A stretch of 64,000 nt of DNA from Arthrobacter sp. QXT-31 (GCF_001969265.1 NZ_CP019304.1:248001-312000); one strand, 5' to 3'; positions 16,840-26,688 are shown, counted from the stretch's first letter. Notes: generated by a model not told the origin, from the sequence alone. Translations and numbers: made by a program.

Positions 16840-17997
16840 TCAGGGTCCAGCCATCACCGGCCCATCGGTCGACGGCGGCCGCCCCACCCCGACGTAAGTC
16901 GCCGTAGTGTCCAGCCGCGGGTCCGCCTCGACGACCGTGATTTTTCCGCCGAATCCCCGCGGATGCGTTATTTCGAGAATTCCCTTGCTCGCAGCAGTAA
17001 CGCGGCCCAGTACCGACTTCGCGATGTCCACGCGGGAGCCAGGAAGCTTGCTGCCCGTCTCTTGGGAGATCACATCCTTCTCCGCGTCGAGGACGGCATC
17101 AGCCCAACCAGCCAGGTAGGTGGCCGATTGGGGGCCTCGGTCGATTCCATGGACCTTCAGCACCGTGTACGCCACTGATTCGGCTTCAACTTCGGCCAGT
17201 CCACGGTGGTCGGCACTGCTCCCGTAGAGGCGTCCCAGCCTGTCATCGGGCCCATGAAGCAGCACGTGCCCGAGCTCATGTGCGAGGACCGCTGTCCGCT
17301 CCTCAGAGCTGAGCCAAGCACCAACCTGTACCCGGTGTTCGGCGAAATCCGTGAAGCCACTGGTCAGCCCATACTGCGCATCCGTGACGTCGACCTTGAA
17401 TCCATGACTCCTCGCTACAGCTTCCAGAGAACCCCATAGTTCAGCGGCATCAACCCCGGATCCGAGACCCCGCGGCACCAGCAGCGGAGTACCCTGCGTC
17501 TGAGACACATCGAAGACTGCCTGGCCGCGCCATCCAGTGATGACCGTCTTCTTTCCTTCGTCGACCGCTCCGCGTGGCAGCTGCCCGTCCATAGGGATGC
17601 GCTGCCGCGTACCGTCGGGAAGCGTCACCTGCTGCACTCGCGCCGTGCGTGGAGCGATCACCCAGAGTGCGTGTTCGCCTCTCGTCACCGTACGGCCGTG
17701 GCGGGACCACTCCTTATACCCAGCGACAAGCGTGGGTTCCTCGGTGCCGCGTTGGGCCATCTGCATCATGAGCAATGCGACGTTGCCGCCCGAGTATCGC
17801 CACAAAGTTGACGAGGCGTTCAGTAGAACCTGCCAGTGCGACGGCGACTCCACAGCCTTCTCCAGGATCTTGTGGAGACCCTCCGTCAAAGTGGAGATGC
17901 GCTCTTCCGGTGTCATACGCGTAGTGCCGGACTCCTTGGCGTCAGTCGGGACATCGGCCGTAACGGCGCTCCATGCGTCTTCAGGTTTAGGGGCCAC
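16840..17997 (-). CDS. ArdC-like antirestriction protein with zincin domain
   Basis: A 385-residue protein. Residues about 30-190 resemble the ArdC N-terminal single-strand-binding domain (TEGLHKILEK, SGGNVALLMMQMAQRG, VAGYKEWSRHGRTV). The C-terminal part is a metallopeptidase-like domain with HELGH at 240-244 and a helix with AEVEAESVAYTVLKVHGID that could give the third ligand. ArdC proteins ride into recipients and shield incoming DNA from restriction. It sits between the DUF4913 and ssb genes, as expected for an early-transfer gene. The start is GTG 17997 with AAGGAAGG upstream; ATG at codon 28 is an alternative. Confidence 0.85.
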   Translation of the reverse strand: MAPKPEDAWSAVTADVPTDAKESGTTRMTPEERISTLTEGLHKILEKAVESPSHWQVLLNASSTLWRYSGGNVALLMMQMAQRGTEEPTLVAGYKEWSRHGRTVTRGEHALWVIAPRTARVQQVTLPDGTRQRIPMDGQLPRGAVDEGKKTVITGWRGQAVFDVSQTQGTPLLVPRGLGSGVDAAELWGSLEAVARSHGFKVDVTDAQYGLTSGFTDFAEHRVQVGAWLSSEERTAVLAHELGHVLLHGPDDRLGRLYGSSADHRGLAEVEAESVAYTVLKVHGIDRGPQSATYLAGWADAVLDAEKDVISQETGSKLPGSRVDIAKSVLGRVTAASKGILEITHPRGFGGKITVVEADPRLDTTATYVGVGRPPSTDGPVMAGP

Positions 17998-18085
17998 GAC
18001 AGCCGCCTTCCTTGCTCCTTGGGAATCCGCGGGAACCTCTTTGCGGATACCAATTCATGTCGTCACCTGCGCCAGCAACATGACC

Positions 18086-18595
18086 TCAGAATTCGTACCC
18101 AAGCTGCTGTGACGCCGCCTGCCACTCGCTAAACTCCGGCGTGTCCGTCAGGAGGATTCTCGGCGTCGGGTCCTTATGAGCCTGCAGCCCGACACAACCG
18201 GCAGTCCTGGTATGAGTCCGCAGACGTTCGACGGCGTGGGGCAGCCTTTCGTGAAAGGCCAAGGGTCCGAAACCAGAATCGTCGCTGGCGTACGAGGCCA
18301 GTTCCGCGCGTTGCAGGGCATAGAGCTCAGCGACGATCTCAGAGTGGCGCCACCAACAATCCGGGATTACCGACGTTGTCAGCTGATAGGTGGCCACCAG
18401 CCAGCGGACCCATGCTGCCAGAGCGGTCCACACGCTTCGGGCTTGCTCGCCGGTCAATTCACGCCAACGATATGTCACACCGGCGGTCCGGCCAGGTGGA
18501 CGCAACGCAGAGCGAAAGAGCTCCGCGGTCAGCTCGTCGTCGTCCCCTCCGACTGAGGGGATCTCAAAGTGTTCGACGTCGTCACTACTGATCAT
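18086..18595 (-). CDS. DUF4913-like conjugation-operon protein
   Basis: A 169-residue protein with YRWRELTGEQARSVWTALAAW, then IPDCWWRHSEIVAELYALQ and FGPLAFHERLPHAVERL, the pattern of DUF4913 proteins found in actinobacterial conjugative elements. Function is unknown. Its start overlaps the end of the coupling-protein gene by 11 bp, so it probably works with the transfer machinery. Confidence 0.65.
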   Translation of the reverse strand: MISSDDVEHFEIPSVGGDDDELTAELFRSALRPPGRTAGVTYRWRELTGEQARSVWTALAAWVRWLVATYQLTTSVIPDCWWRHSEIVAELYALQRAELASYASDDSGFGPLAFHERLPHAVERLRTHTRTAGCVGLQAHKDPTPRILLTDTPEFSEWQAASQQLGYEF

Positions 18596-20393
18596 CGTTC
18601 ACGTCACCTGCCGCTTGCTGTCTCAAGATATGACCGTCTGCCAGGGCCTGTTCGACCTCCCGTTTGGAGCGGCCAAGCTCGGCGGCGTCTTTGCGCTTGT
18701 GCCATTCCCGCAGATCCAGGAGGATCGGGCGGCTTCGTCGTCCGAGCATGAGCGCGGTGCCCGCCGGTAGGCGACGGATCTCGTGGAGCGGAAGAACCGG
18801 GCTTTCTCGGATCTGCTCCCCGTCCTGACGCCCTTGCGAGGACCAGGACCGGGTGTTGAGGGTGATGCTCCGTTCCCCCAGCAGTCCAGCCAGGGAGCGC
18901 AGATCACGTTCGTCGGAGCCGCCGCCGAAGATCACCTTGATGATGGCGGAGTCCCAGATGGTGGCTGCCTCATCGACGGACCAGCCGGTGCGTGCCTGGG
19001 AGAGGGACTGCAGGACAACAAGAGTGGAGATCCCGATGCCACCGCCGTCAGAAAGTACGATGGGCAGCCCCGGCCACGGAGCCAGGTTGGCAATCTCGTC
19101 AAGGATGAGGGACAGCGGTGGGTCGAGCCTGCCTCCCGGCGCCACAAAGGCCATCTCCCGGGCAGCGTTGTCGATGTCATCGATCAAGGCTGAAAGATAT
19201 GGCCCCGCCGCTGCGGCTCCCGCCCGGGTGCCGATCAGATAGAGGGTGCCGCGGTCCCGAATGAACTCCTTGGGCTCGAATTCCTCAGATTCGTCCTGGG
19301 GATCCAGGGCGGCAAGCACTTTGGGCGACGACAGGGGCGCAACCGCCGCCGAGACGCCGATCCACGAGTTGGAGGTGTTTCTCGGGTCGTCCTCGAGGAT
19401 ACCCATCAGATCTGCCTGCCAGCCCAGCGCTGCTTCTTTACGGCTCAGGATTTCGAGTGCTTCCCGTGCAAGAACCGGGCTGGACGACCAGCGGCGAAAC
19501 GCGCGGACCCCTTCCCCGGACAAGGCGGCGGCGTGGAGAAGGCACTGCAGGATGATCAGCGAGCGCTTCTGCCATGCGGCGTTCTCGCCTTTCATCTCGG
19601 TGTCCGCGGTGATGACGAGGGCGCGGCGGGTGGCGATGTCGGGGTTTTCGCATCCGCGGACAGGTGACCAGCGGAGGGTTGACGGCAACCCGGACATACC
19701 CTGCGGGTCGAACACAGTAACTGGCCGGCCACCGGTAGATCGGGCTTTCATGGTCACGGCCAGGTTGTCGGCACGTGTGGACGTTGTCACCACAGCACCC
19801 GGCGCATCGAGGATTGCGTTGATGATCACGTAGAGCCCCTTACCTGAGCGGGGAGCACCTTGGATGACCATCGACTCCTCCGTGGAGACATGGATCGTGA
19901 CACCGCGGGAACGGCCCAGCGTCCAGGCCACGTCCTGAATCCGGGGCTTGGTCAACCCTGGCCTTGTGACCTTTCCTCGTCTCCGAACAGCTCGGCTTCC
20001 GAAGTCCTGTTGAATTTCCGCGCGTCGGGCGATTCCTTCGCGGTTGAGAATGTCCAGGCGCAGCCATGCGCCTGATTGCTTCCACCTTCGCCATAGCACC
20101 CCACACCCAACGGCGAGCGCGGCCAGGGTGAGAAGCACTGGCCCGACGATCCACCAGATGGTGCCGGTCCCGACGTCGCACTGCTTCGGCTCACGGATGA
20201 TCCAATCGATTCGGCCGGCAAAGAGCCCGACGACGGCGGCAGGGTTGAACGGCGGCGGCCTACTACCGCCGCAGCGCCAAGACATAGCCAGATTTGCAGC
20301 GGCCTGGACCAGGAAGCAGAGACAGATGTAGCCGGCCGCGGAAACGAGTCCGGCGGTGAGCAGAGGATTTTCGGTACCTCGACGGGAACTCAT
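18585..20393 (-). CDS. Type IV coupling protein (VirD4/TraG)
   Basis: A 602-residue inner-membrane ATPase that would pass the relaxase-DNA complex to the secretion channel. N-terminal membrane segments lie at about 10-35 and 80-102. Walker A GAPRSGKG is at 179-186, and LSLILDEIANLAPWPGLP is the Walker B region with the TraM/relaxosome-recognition segment after it. The C-terminus is charged and helical. GAGGAC precedes the ATG at 20393. It is the fifth gene of the leftward operon. Confidence 0.9.
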   Translation of the reverse strand: MSSRRGTENPLLTAGLVSAAGYICLCFLVQAAANLAMSWRCGGSRPPPFNPAAVVGLFAGRIDWIIREPKQCDVGTGTIWWIVGPVLLTLAALAVGCGVLWRRWKQSGAWLRLDILNREGIARRAEIQQDFGSRAVRRRGKVTRPGLTKPRIQDVAWTLGRSRGVTIHVSTEESMVIQGAPRSGKGLYVIINAILDAPGAVVTTSTRADNLAVTMKARSTGGRPVTVFDPQGMSGLPSTLRWSPVRGCENPDIATRRALVITADTEMKGENAAWQKRSLIILQCLLHAAALSGEGVRAFRRWSSSPVLAREALEILSRKEAALGWQADLMGILEDDPRNTSNSWIGVSAAVAPLSSPKVLAALDPQDESEEFEPKEFIRDRGTLYLIGTRAGAAAAGPYLSALIDDIDNAAREMAFVAPGGRLDPPLSLILDEIANLAPWPGLPIVLSDGGGIGISTLVVLQSLSQARTGWSVDEAATIWDSAIIKVIFGGGSDERDLRSLAGLLGERSITLNTRSWSSQGRQDGEQIRESPVLPLHEIRRLPAGTALMLGRRSRPILLDLREWHKRKDAAELGRSKREVEQALADGHILRQQAAGDVNDDQ

Positions 20394-20402
20394 GGGCAGT
20401 CC

Positions 20403-21857
20403 TCAGAGCATCCGGGCGTCGGTGCCGAATACTTTCAACTCATCGGTCGTCACTCGGTTCGCCACGATGAAGGACCGGTTTCCAACCTTCCAGAGTCCAA
20501 CGCCCTTGGGGAGGTTCTCTACGTGCTCGCATTCAGCCTCAGAAAGTCCAAGTGCTTCCTTGGTCAGACGCATGGCATCGTGCTTTTGCCGGTAGATGAT
20601 CCTGGTATCTGCTTCAGTAAGCAGGCCGAGGGCTTTCTGTCGGTGACCGCTGGTGCTGTCGCCGATTTCATTGAGGTCAGCCACTTTGTGCATGATGAGC
20701 AGGTTCGCGATGCCGTACGTCCGCGCCAGGCGCCACTGTTCGCTCATCTTGGCGAGCATGTAGGGGTCGGCCAGCATGCGCCAGCCTTCGTCGTAGACCA
20801 CAAGCCGTTTGCCGCCGTCGGGATTGGTGACGGCCGCCTCGAGCCATGTGGCACCGCACGCGGCCGCGAGCGCGAGTGCTTGTTCGGAAGCGCCGATAAG
20901 TGCTGACGTGTCCATCACCATCATGGGTGCGTCGGCGTCGAAGGCAACGGTGGAAGGAGCGTCGAACATTCCTTCCAGGTCACCGGAGACCGTGCGCCGG
21001 AGAGAGTGTGCAACCGCCAGTCCGCCATCCTTGCCAACCAGCCCGACTGTTTCCTTGGACGGATTCAGGAGGTGGTCAAGCACCATCGGCAACGTCGGGT
21101 TCGAGTTCTCGGCAACGGTCTCTGTCAGTGCCATGTCCAAGGCCGTGTGCTCCACGGGCCGTAACGGCATGCCCTGCCGCATCAGAGAGACCAGCGCCAC
21201 GAGCAGGTAGCGACGGCGTTGACGCACCACAGCCTGCCACTGGGCCTCGCTCAGGGCACTTGAGCGCGGACCGGCGTCGAGCGGGTTGACGCGGGCCGGC
21301 CGGCCTGGACCGACTGAAATGACCTTGCCGCCGACCGCGTTGGCAACTGCGACCCATTCGCCCTTGGGGTCTGATGCGACGGCGGCTTTCCGCCCAAGGG
21401 TTATGGACCTGGCAACCAAGGACTTTCCGCACATTGACTTCCCGGTCCCGACGGTTCCTATGACGACGATCGAGGGGCCACTGATGACGCCCTTGTCATA
21501 GAGAATCCATGGGTCGTAGGAAAACGCCCCCGACCCGAAGACGTCCGTACCGATGTAGGTACCCTCGTGGCCCAGTCCTGATTCGGTGATAAACGGGTAG
21601 GCCGCTGCGAAAGTCATCGTGGACGCGCGGTGGGGTGCAGGGCGCAGGCGGTGAGGACCGCGGAGGGACTTCGGTTCTCGGCTCCCCCAGTCGCCGCCGC
21701 GCTCAGTCTTATCCAGCCGGGCGCCAAGCTTCTCGCTGAGGTTCTGAATCAGGGACCCGGAGACCGGGCTTGCGTTGGCGTCCTTTAGCCGTGGTCCCTT
21801 CTGCCGCCGCTTCGCGCCCGATGGCATGTACTGAACAGCCTGCGTTGCGCGCTTCAC
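20403..21857 (-). CDS. VirB4-like conjugation ATPase
   Basis: A 484-residue protein with Walker A GTVGTGKS at about 134-141, followed by SDPKGEW and INPLD-like (VNPLDAGPRS) segments, and a late KRLVVYDEGWRMLADPYM Walker B region, as in VirB4/TraC/TraE ATPases. The start is set at GTG 21857 because it forms a GTGA overlap with the upstream stop; an ATG at 21905 would overlap far more. The VirB4 N-terminal domain is missing here and seems to be supplied by the preceding SCO6880-like gene, a split common in actinobacterial systems. Confidence 0.85.
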   Translation of the reverse strand: MKRATQAVQYMPSGAKRRQKGPRLKDANASPVSGSLIQNLSEKLGARLDKTERGGDWGSREPKSLRGPHRLRPAPHRASTMTFAAAYPFITESGLGHEGTYIGTDVFGSGAFSYDPWILYDKGVISGPSIVVIGTVGTGKSMCGKSLVARSITLGRKAAVASDPKGEWVAVANAVGGKVISVGPGRPARVNPLDAGPRSSALSEAQWQAVVRQRRRYLLVALVSLMRQGMPLRPVEHTALDMALTETVAENSNPTLPMVLDHLLNPSKETVGLVGKDGGLAVAHSLRRTVSGDLEGMFDAPSTVAFDADAPMMVMDTSALIGASEQALALAAACGATWLEAAVTNPDGGKRLVVYDEGWRMLADPYMLAKMSEQWRLARTYGIANLLIMHKVADLNEIGDSTSGHRQKALGLLTEADTRIIYRQKHDAMRLTKEALGLSEAECEHVENLPKGVGLWKVGNRSFIVANRVTTDELKVFGTDARML

Positions 21858-23356
21858 CGTAGCCCCCGCCCGAACGGGAGCCCCCCGGCCACGAACGCTG
21901 CCCACTGCTGGCCAGCCAGCAGCCGCAATTCAACGAAGGCGCCCGCGGCGGCCGACTCCAGTTCTTGCCTGTACCGGGCCAGATCTTCGATCGTCGATCC
22001 GGTGATCGTCACGTAAGCGGCTGGCCGCACATCCCCGTGGCCCGCCACGATCTCTTCTTCGCGCTGTGCGACTTCTTCCTCCTCCGCCTTCTGCTCGCGG
22101 GTAAGTGGTCTGTCGAAGCGCGTGTTGATCCGTCTCCGGGTCTCATGGGCCTCCTGGGCAGAACGAATGTCGCGGAGTGCTTCAGTTGTCGGCACAGTCC
22201 GGATCACCTGGGTCACCGTGTGGCGGAATTCACCGACGTAGATAAGGGGGTGGAGAAAGCCCGGGAAGACCTTCTGCCGCGGCCATTCGGCTATCCAGAA
22301 CGTTTGGTGAAAGCCGGTGTCCGTCCGCACATACGTCCAGTGCTCCTCGACCGCCATGGGCGCAGCGAGGACGCTGGAAGTGGGCTCCGGCTGGTTCTGC
22401 CCCTCCGGTTCCGTTAGTACGCCGGCTTGTTGCCTGCCCGTGGTTGCTGCGGATGCTGGATCAAAGGCAGCCCGAACGATGTTGAGAAGGCCTGCCTCCG
22501 GCAGCCACTGGTCGACGCTGACGCTGTGTGTTCCTAAGGCGGTAGTCATAGCCTCGACTTCCAGCCGGAGTACCCGTTCGACGCCGAGGACTCCCCCGCC
22601 TGCCTCCCGTATCCGACGTCGGGCCTTGGCAATGTCCAGAACCAGAGTTAGCAACAACTCGTGACTCATGGCGGAACCAGCGGCAGCAATCAAGTCCTCG
22701 TAAGAGCGCTCGCCCCAGGTGCGTTCGTCGGAGTCACCGGTTTGCCGGCGGACTGTGCCTTCGTAGAAGTCACGAAGGGCCGAGGAGGGATACGGGACCG
22801 TGTAGTCCTGAACGGCGATCCTGGCCACGCAGCCCCGCTGGGCCAATCCTGCCTGTACCCTGGACCACGCCTGCACGGCCCAGGCTTTATCGTCGCCGTC
22901 CATGAGTGCGAACGACTTGGTGCTGCAGCGCAGTACGGCTATTGCCTCTTTGCCGCGGGAGTCCACTACGAACGACTCCCCGCGGGAAGCGCGGCGCAGC
23001 TCCAGGTTCCCCAACCCGCCCGGAAGCGCCAGCCGCCCAGCAAGGACAGGCCGCTCCGGCCGCATCAGGTAGCGGGTCTGTTTTGCGGCCAACCTGTAGA
23101 AGAACAGCACGGCATGGCTGATCCACACTGGGTAGGGAATCCGTGAGTACTGCAGCAATCCGAGCAGTATCAGAACTAGCCATAGCGGCCCGGCCGTGAA
23201 AAGGCCAACGGGTCCGCGCACTGCCGAAGCCACACAGCCCACGAGAACACCGGCCGCGAGCAGGAGCAGTTGGTACCATTTCAGGCCCATGAACAGGCCT
23301 CGGCGCTCGTACCGGGGGAACTTGACGGGTTCAAGAGTTCGAGAGTTTTCAGACAT
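21854..23356 (-). CDS. SCO6880-like conjugation protein (membrane, VirB3/VirB4-N-like)
   Basis: A 500-residue protein starting MSENSRTLEPVKFP. Two membrane helices span about 25-70 (YQLLLLAAGVLVGCVASAV, then LWLVLILLGLLQY), followed by a large soluble part including KSFALMDGDDKAWAVQAWSR. This is the pattern of SCO6880 proteins, which precede a VirB4-type ATPase in actinobacterial transfer operons and combine VirB3- and VirB4-N-like parts. Its ATG overlaps the TrbL-like stop by 8 bp, and its stop overlaps the ATPase GTG. Confidence 0.8.
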   Translation of the reverse strand: MSENSRTLEPVKFPRYERRGLFMGLKWYQLLLLAAGVLVGCVASAVRGPVGLFTAGPLWLVLILLGLLQYSRIPYPVWISHAVLFFYRLAAKQTRYLMRPERPVLAGRLALPGGLGNLELRRASRGESFVVDSRGKEAIAVLRCSTKSFALMDGDDKAWAVQAWSRVQAGLAQRGCVARIAVQDYTVPYPSSALRDFYEGTVRRQTGDSDERTWGERSYEDLIAAAGSAMSHELLLTLVLDIAKARRRIREAGGGVLGVERVLRLEVEAMTTALGTHSVSVDQWLPEAGLLNIVRAAFDPASAATTGRQQAGVLTEPEGQNQPEPTSSVLAAPMAVEEHWTYVRTDTGFHQTFWIAEWPRQKVFPGFLHPLIYVGEFRHTVTQVIRTVPTTEALRDIRSAQEAHETRRRINTRFDRPLTREQKAEEEEVAQREEEIVAGHGDVRPAAYVTITGSTIEDLARYRQELESAAAGAFVELRLLAGQQWAAFVAGGLPFGRGLR

Positions 23357-24746
23357 GGGTATCACTGTCAATCGGAGGCTTGGCCGTGGTTGGGGGGCGG
23401 ATGGGAGAAGGCGGCGCAGCCGCATCCGGAGAAGCAGTGGCAGCGGTGGGCGCCTTCGAAGGCGGGGACTGCGGCCCTTCCCTTATGGCGCTTGGCGGCG
23501 TTCCATTGCCGGACGCTCCCGGGTTCCAGTCCGGCTCACTGACGCCGCGTCGCGCTCGCGGAAACGATGCACCCTGACCCGACGTACCGCCGCCGAGCAT
23601 TAGAGCCGTGGTGTTCCCGCCGGAAGTGCGGGACGGCGTAGTGCCCATCAGTTGTTCCGGCAACGGCACCCTCGGCGGCAGCGCCCGAGTTGGAAACTGA
23701 GGCCGGCTCGACTGAACCGGCCGATTTGCGGCCGAGCGGCTGGCCAAGGCAGCCAGCGTCAAGTGTCCGCCCGTTTGGCGGGTGATCTGCCTGGCAGCAA
23801 AACCGGAGCTTCGGGAAAGGACATGCCCGCCGCCAGCGGTTTGGGCGGCAGCGGCCAGCTCGCCACCAGCGAAACTAACGAGTCGCAATGCCATCAATGG
23901 TGCGCCACAGGCCAGTGCCATGCCTACGACGCCGGCAGCGAGTCCGGCGAACGACTTGGAGTCGGCGAAAAGCTTGATGGCCACGGCAAGCACCGTCGCG
24001 GCGAGCGGTTTGGCGATAAGCAAAGCCACCACAATCTCGCCCCACCGCCGCGCCCACGATTGCGTCTTCTCCCAGGGCATCAGCATGAGAGCCACGGGTG
24101 CGACGGCGGCGAGCAAGATGAGGGCGAAAGACCGAAAGATCATCGAGCACATCAGGATGAAGGCCAGAATCCAGACAACGATAACGGCCATCGCCGTCAC
24201 GACTACGGCACCCCCTGCGCCCCCACTTGTCCCGGGAGCCAACGAGACAACATTCCAGTCTCTGCCCGAGTCTGCCGGCGCCTTCTCGAAGCCGAAGAGC
24301 CGCATGAACAGGACATAGGGGTCCGTAGCCAGGGAGTCCAGAAGCGCTGTTGCGGCCAAATCCCCAACCTTCGTGAGCTCCCGGACCAGGTAGACAGCAC
24401 CGGCCACCATCGGAACCGCGGCGGCACCGCCAACCAACGCACGGATCAGGCGGCGGGGCTGCTGGCTGATCAGTCCGGACAACAACTGGAGGATCATGGC
24501 AATGACGAGCGGTGTCATCATGACGACGACCCACCAGTTCGTCAGCCCCTTGACGGAGTCCCACTGGGAATCGTCAATGTCAGACGCGCCAAACGCACCC
24601 GTGATGAAGGACCATATCCAGGAAGCGACGTTTTCGAGAAGGTCGGCGAAGAACGCCGTGATGGAACTCTGGACACCGTCGTTCGCCTGCGAGACGAGAC
24701 CGCAGCCGGGCGGCCACCATCCGTTCAGATCGCACTCAACCGGCAT
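23349..24746 (-). CDS. TrbL/VirB6-like polytopic transfer protein
   Basis: A 465-residue protein with about six to eight transmembrane segments between residues 30 and 310, then a Pro/Ser/Ala-rich cytoplasmic tail. This matches TrbL/VirB6 proteins that form the inner-membrane part of a type IV secretion channel. The start MPVECDLNGWWPPGCG contains two Cys that may be disulfide-linked outside. It is the second gene of the operon, 12 bp after the small membrane protein. Confidence 0.8.
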   Translation of the reverse strand: MPVECDLNGWWPPGCGLVSQANDGVQSSITAFFADLLENVASWIWSFITGAFGASDIDDSQWDSVKGLTNWWVVVMMTPLVIAMILQLLSGLISQQPRRLIRALVGGAAAVPMVAGAVYLVRELTKVGDLAATALLDSLATDPYVLFMRLFGFEKAPADSGRDWNVVSLAPGTSGGAGGAVVVTAMAVIVVWILAFILMCSMIFRSFALILLAAVAPVALMLMPWEKTQSWARRWGEIVVALLIAKPLAATVLAVAIKLFADSKSFAGLAAGVVGMALACGAPLMALRLVSFAGGELAAAAQTAGGGHVLSRSSGFAARQITRQTGGHLTLAALASRSAANRPVQSSRPQFPTRALPPRVPLPEQLMGTTPSRTSGGNTTALMLGGGTSGQGASFPRARRGVSEPDWNPGASGNGTPPSAIREGPQSPPSKAPTAATASPDAAAPPSPIRPPTTAKPPIDSDTHV

Positions 24747-24758
24747 GACCGATGTTGC

Positions 24759-25046
24759 CTAGAACCCGAGCGGGAACGCTGTCTGGGACCAAAGGATGTA
24801 GCCATTGATGCCGCCCAAAATGGCAGCTACGGGGCCAGTCCAGAGCAGGATCATGCCGCCCCCGGAAGCCAACCGAGAGGACTGGCTCAGCTTGCCGGCG
24901 AGGAGCATGGCTGCTCCGATGATCGCCACGATCGCGATGACGACGAAGGCTCCTACGAGGATGCCGCCGCCGATCTGTTTGAGCGACTCAAGAAAGGGAA
25001 AATCAGCGTTTGGGGTGATGCCAGGATCCACCGCTGCGAGAAACAT
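24759..25046 (-). CDS. Two-helix membrane protein (DUF6112/VirB2-like)
   Basis: A 95-residue protein from ATG 25046: a short N-terminus, helix one at about 24-48 (GILVGAFVVIAIVAIIGAAM), a short basic loop and helix two at about 60-85. Size, topology and position first in the operon, before TrbL- and SCO6880-like genes, suggest a pilin-like VirB2 or DUF6112 subunit. A longer in-frame extension upstream to 25175 is rich in His and Ser and not typical of a protein start, so it was left out. Confidence 0.65.
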   Translation of the reverse strand: MFLAAVDPGITPNADFPFLESLKQIGGGILVGAFVVIAIVAIIGAAMLLAGKLSQSSRLASGGGMILLWTGPVAAILGGINGYILWSQTAFPLGF

Positions 25047-25243
25047 TGCACGCTCCGTCTGTCGACTTCCATGGGAATGAGCAGATTGGCTCACGACTTC
25101 ATGGAGGTGGTGGGGCCGCGGAACATGACTAGACGTAGATTTGGCAGGTTCAGATTCAAAACGTTTCTCAGCCACCGGTGCTAGAGGCTTGGTCAGTCGA
25201 GAGTCGGCCCTACTATTCGAATATATGTTCTAAGATTGGTCCT

Positions 25244-25528
25244 GTGATCAAGAGTGGTTCCCCTGACGACCTCGAGCGAATGATGGCCCGCATGGACGCC
25301 GACAAGAGCCGGCCGATAGATGACCCGGCCCCAATCAGGGACTTCCCTAAGTATGGCCGGCCACTCGTGTACGTAAGCGGCATCTACGGGAAGGCCGTGG
25401 CCTGGACGCACACGTACGGTCTGATTGAGTGGCTTGACCCCTCGGGCAAATACCATCTGGGATGGGCCCACTCATCAAGCATCAAGCGGGTTACGCCGGA
25501 AGAGTGGAAGGGCAGCAGCAAACTCTAG
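25244..25528 (+). CDS. Small conserved-looking hypothetical protein
   Basis: A 94-residue protein, divergent from the transfer operon. Its second half is strand-rich with many aromatics (GRPLVYVSGIYGKAVAWTHT, then YGLIEWLDPSGKYHLGWAH), like a small SH3- or Tudor-like barrel. GTG 25244 was preferred; a TAAGAT hexamer nine bases upstream could be a -10 element, which would make the transcript nearly leaderless. GTG 25178 is also in frame. Not recognised further. Confidence 0.5.
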   Translation: MIKSGSPDDLERMMARMDADKSRPIDDPAPIRDFPKYGRPLVYVSGIYGKAVAWTHTYGLIEWLDPSGKYHLGWAHSSSIKRVTPEEWKGSSKL

Positions 25529-26181
25529 GGTGTGGCGTCAGCGGGTCAGCGATCTAGCCTTCATGGCGCGCATCGAGGTCCGGAACAGCGTCCAAGAATT
25601 TCACACTGTTCCAAAACTTGGGACTGGCGTGGTCACCATGAATGGTAGGGCCCATGCTGAGGTCATGTCGCGTCGCCGGGATAGGCCCCTCGGCAGGCCG
25701 CCGTATCTGCCTCATAACTAACAATGATTACGGTGATTTCATCTGAAAGTTGCGAGACATAGTTGCGAGAATTTCCTGATCGCAATGGAACTTGCAGGGT
25801 TCCGCGGAAGTCAGACCTATGCCGTGGAAGCACCTAGTCGCCAGTGAGACGTCTCGTAGCCCAAGGGTTGGGAGACATAGTATGCGCACCGTATGCGCCA
25901 ACCGCCATTTTGAGCTGCGATACGTCCAGATTATTTTTAATAAGTTCACTGATTATTCCTCGCCGGTGAATCTGTCGCTCCGGCACGAAGTGCCCTAAAG
26001 GCGCAGGCTGCAGCGGACCGCAGTTCTGGCACGGGACGCCTCTGGCCGCGGACCGCCGCCTCCTGCCGAGGACCCCTGGGCCGGCCGACCGGGGGGTTCT
26101 TATCCTCGCGAAAGCTGTCCAAGAGGCATGGCGGGGATGGGGGGGCGGGCTGGAACGGCCACTTGCGCGGTGTTAACTGAA
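25529..26181. other. Non-coding junction region before the stress cargo
   Basis: About 650 bp without a convincing gene. It has locally AT-rich parts (25920-25970), a direct repeat of AGTTGCGAGA at 25748-25757 and 25761-25770, and a GC-rich hairpin-like stretch near 26060-26100 (CCCCTGGG onward). It separates the transfer operon promoter region from the stress genes and may mark the left edge of the cargo. Confidence 0.4.
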
Positions 26182-26214
26182 GTGCTAAAAAATCTATATC
26201 AGCGGATAGAGATT
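26182..26214 (+). promoter_or_regulatory. Stress box a (hsp20-1)
   Basis: GTGCTA, 3 nt, AATCT-N14-AGATT. It lies 32 bp before the hsp20 ATG at 26247. The spacing of GTGCTA to GATAGA (17 nt) could be a -35/-10 pair, with the AATCT/AGATT inverted repeat between and over them, as at MerR-type promoters. Shared with four other sites. Confidence 0.7.
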
Positions 26215-26246
26215 ATCCTTTTTACTGATGATCTGGGAGGTATGTG

Positions 26247-26672
26247 ATGTTGATGATGAATGATCCGTTCCGGCAGCTGGACCGGCTGGCCCAGCAGATG
26301 CTGGGCACGGCCGCGCACCCGGCGGCCATGCCACTGGATGCCTGGCGGGAAGAGAACGAGTTCGTCGTCGCGGTCGACTTGCCGGGCGTGGACGTGGACG
26401 CGATCGATGTTGATGTTGAGCGGAACGTCCTGACCATCCGGGCTGAGCGGAAGAACGGCGCCCCCGAAGGTGCCGAGCTGGTGGCCGGTGAGCGCCCGCA
26501 GGGCGTCTTCAGCCGGCAGCTGGTTTTGGGTGAGGCGCTGGATGCAGACAACGTGAAGGCCGGATATGACGGCGGGGTGCTGACCCTGCGCATCCCGGTC
26601 GCCGCCAAAGCGCAGCCGCGGAAGATCGAAATCACCAGCGGACACGGCGCCCAGCAGCAGCTCAGCGCCTAA
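26247..26672 (+). CDS. Small heat-shock protein Hsp20, copy 1
   Basis: A 141-residue alpha-crystallin chaperone that would hold unfolding proteins without ATP. A short N-terminus ([17 protein letters not shown]) precedes the crystallin domain at about 35-130: FVVAVDLPGVDVDAIDVDVE, then VLTIRAERK, the GVFSRQLVLGE loop and the signature strand [10 protein letters not shown]. The C-terminus ends PRKIEITSG, where an I-x-I anchor is visible. GGGAGG lies six bases before ATG 26247; GTG 26244 is in frame. It is driven by stress box a and closed by a strong hairpin. Confidence 0.95.
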   Translation: MLMMNDPFRQLDRLAQQMLGTAAHPAAMPLDAWREENEFVVAVDLPGVDVDAIDVDVERNVLTIRAERKNGAPEGAELVAGERPQGVFSRQLVLGEALDADNVKAGYDGGVLTLRIPVAAKAQPRKIEITSGHGAQQQLSA

Positions 26673-26688
26673 CCGCGGCAGCCAGGGT

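Noticed and set aside
23652-25184. A 510-codon forward frame over the TrbL-like gene
   Set aside because: Asp/Arg/His-rich translation without motifs; the leftward gene has clear membrane helices and operon overlaps.
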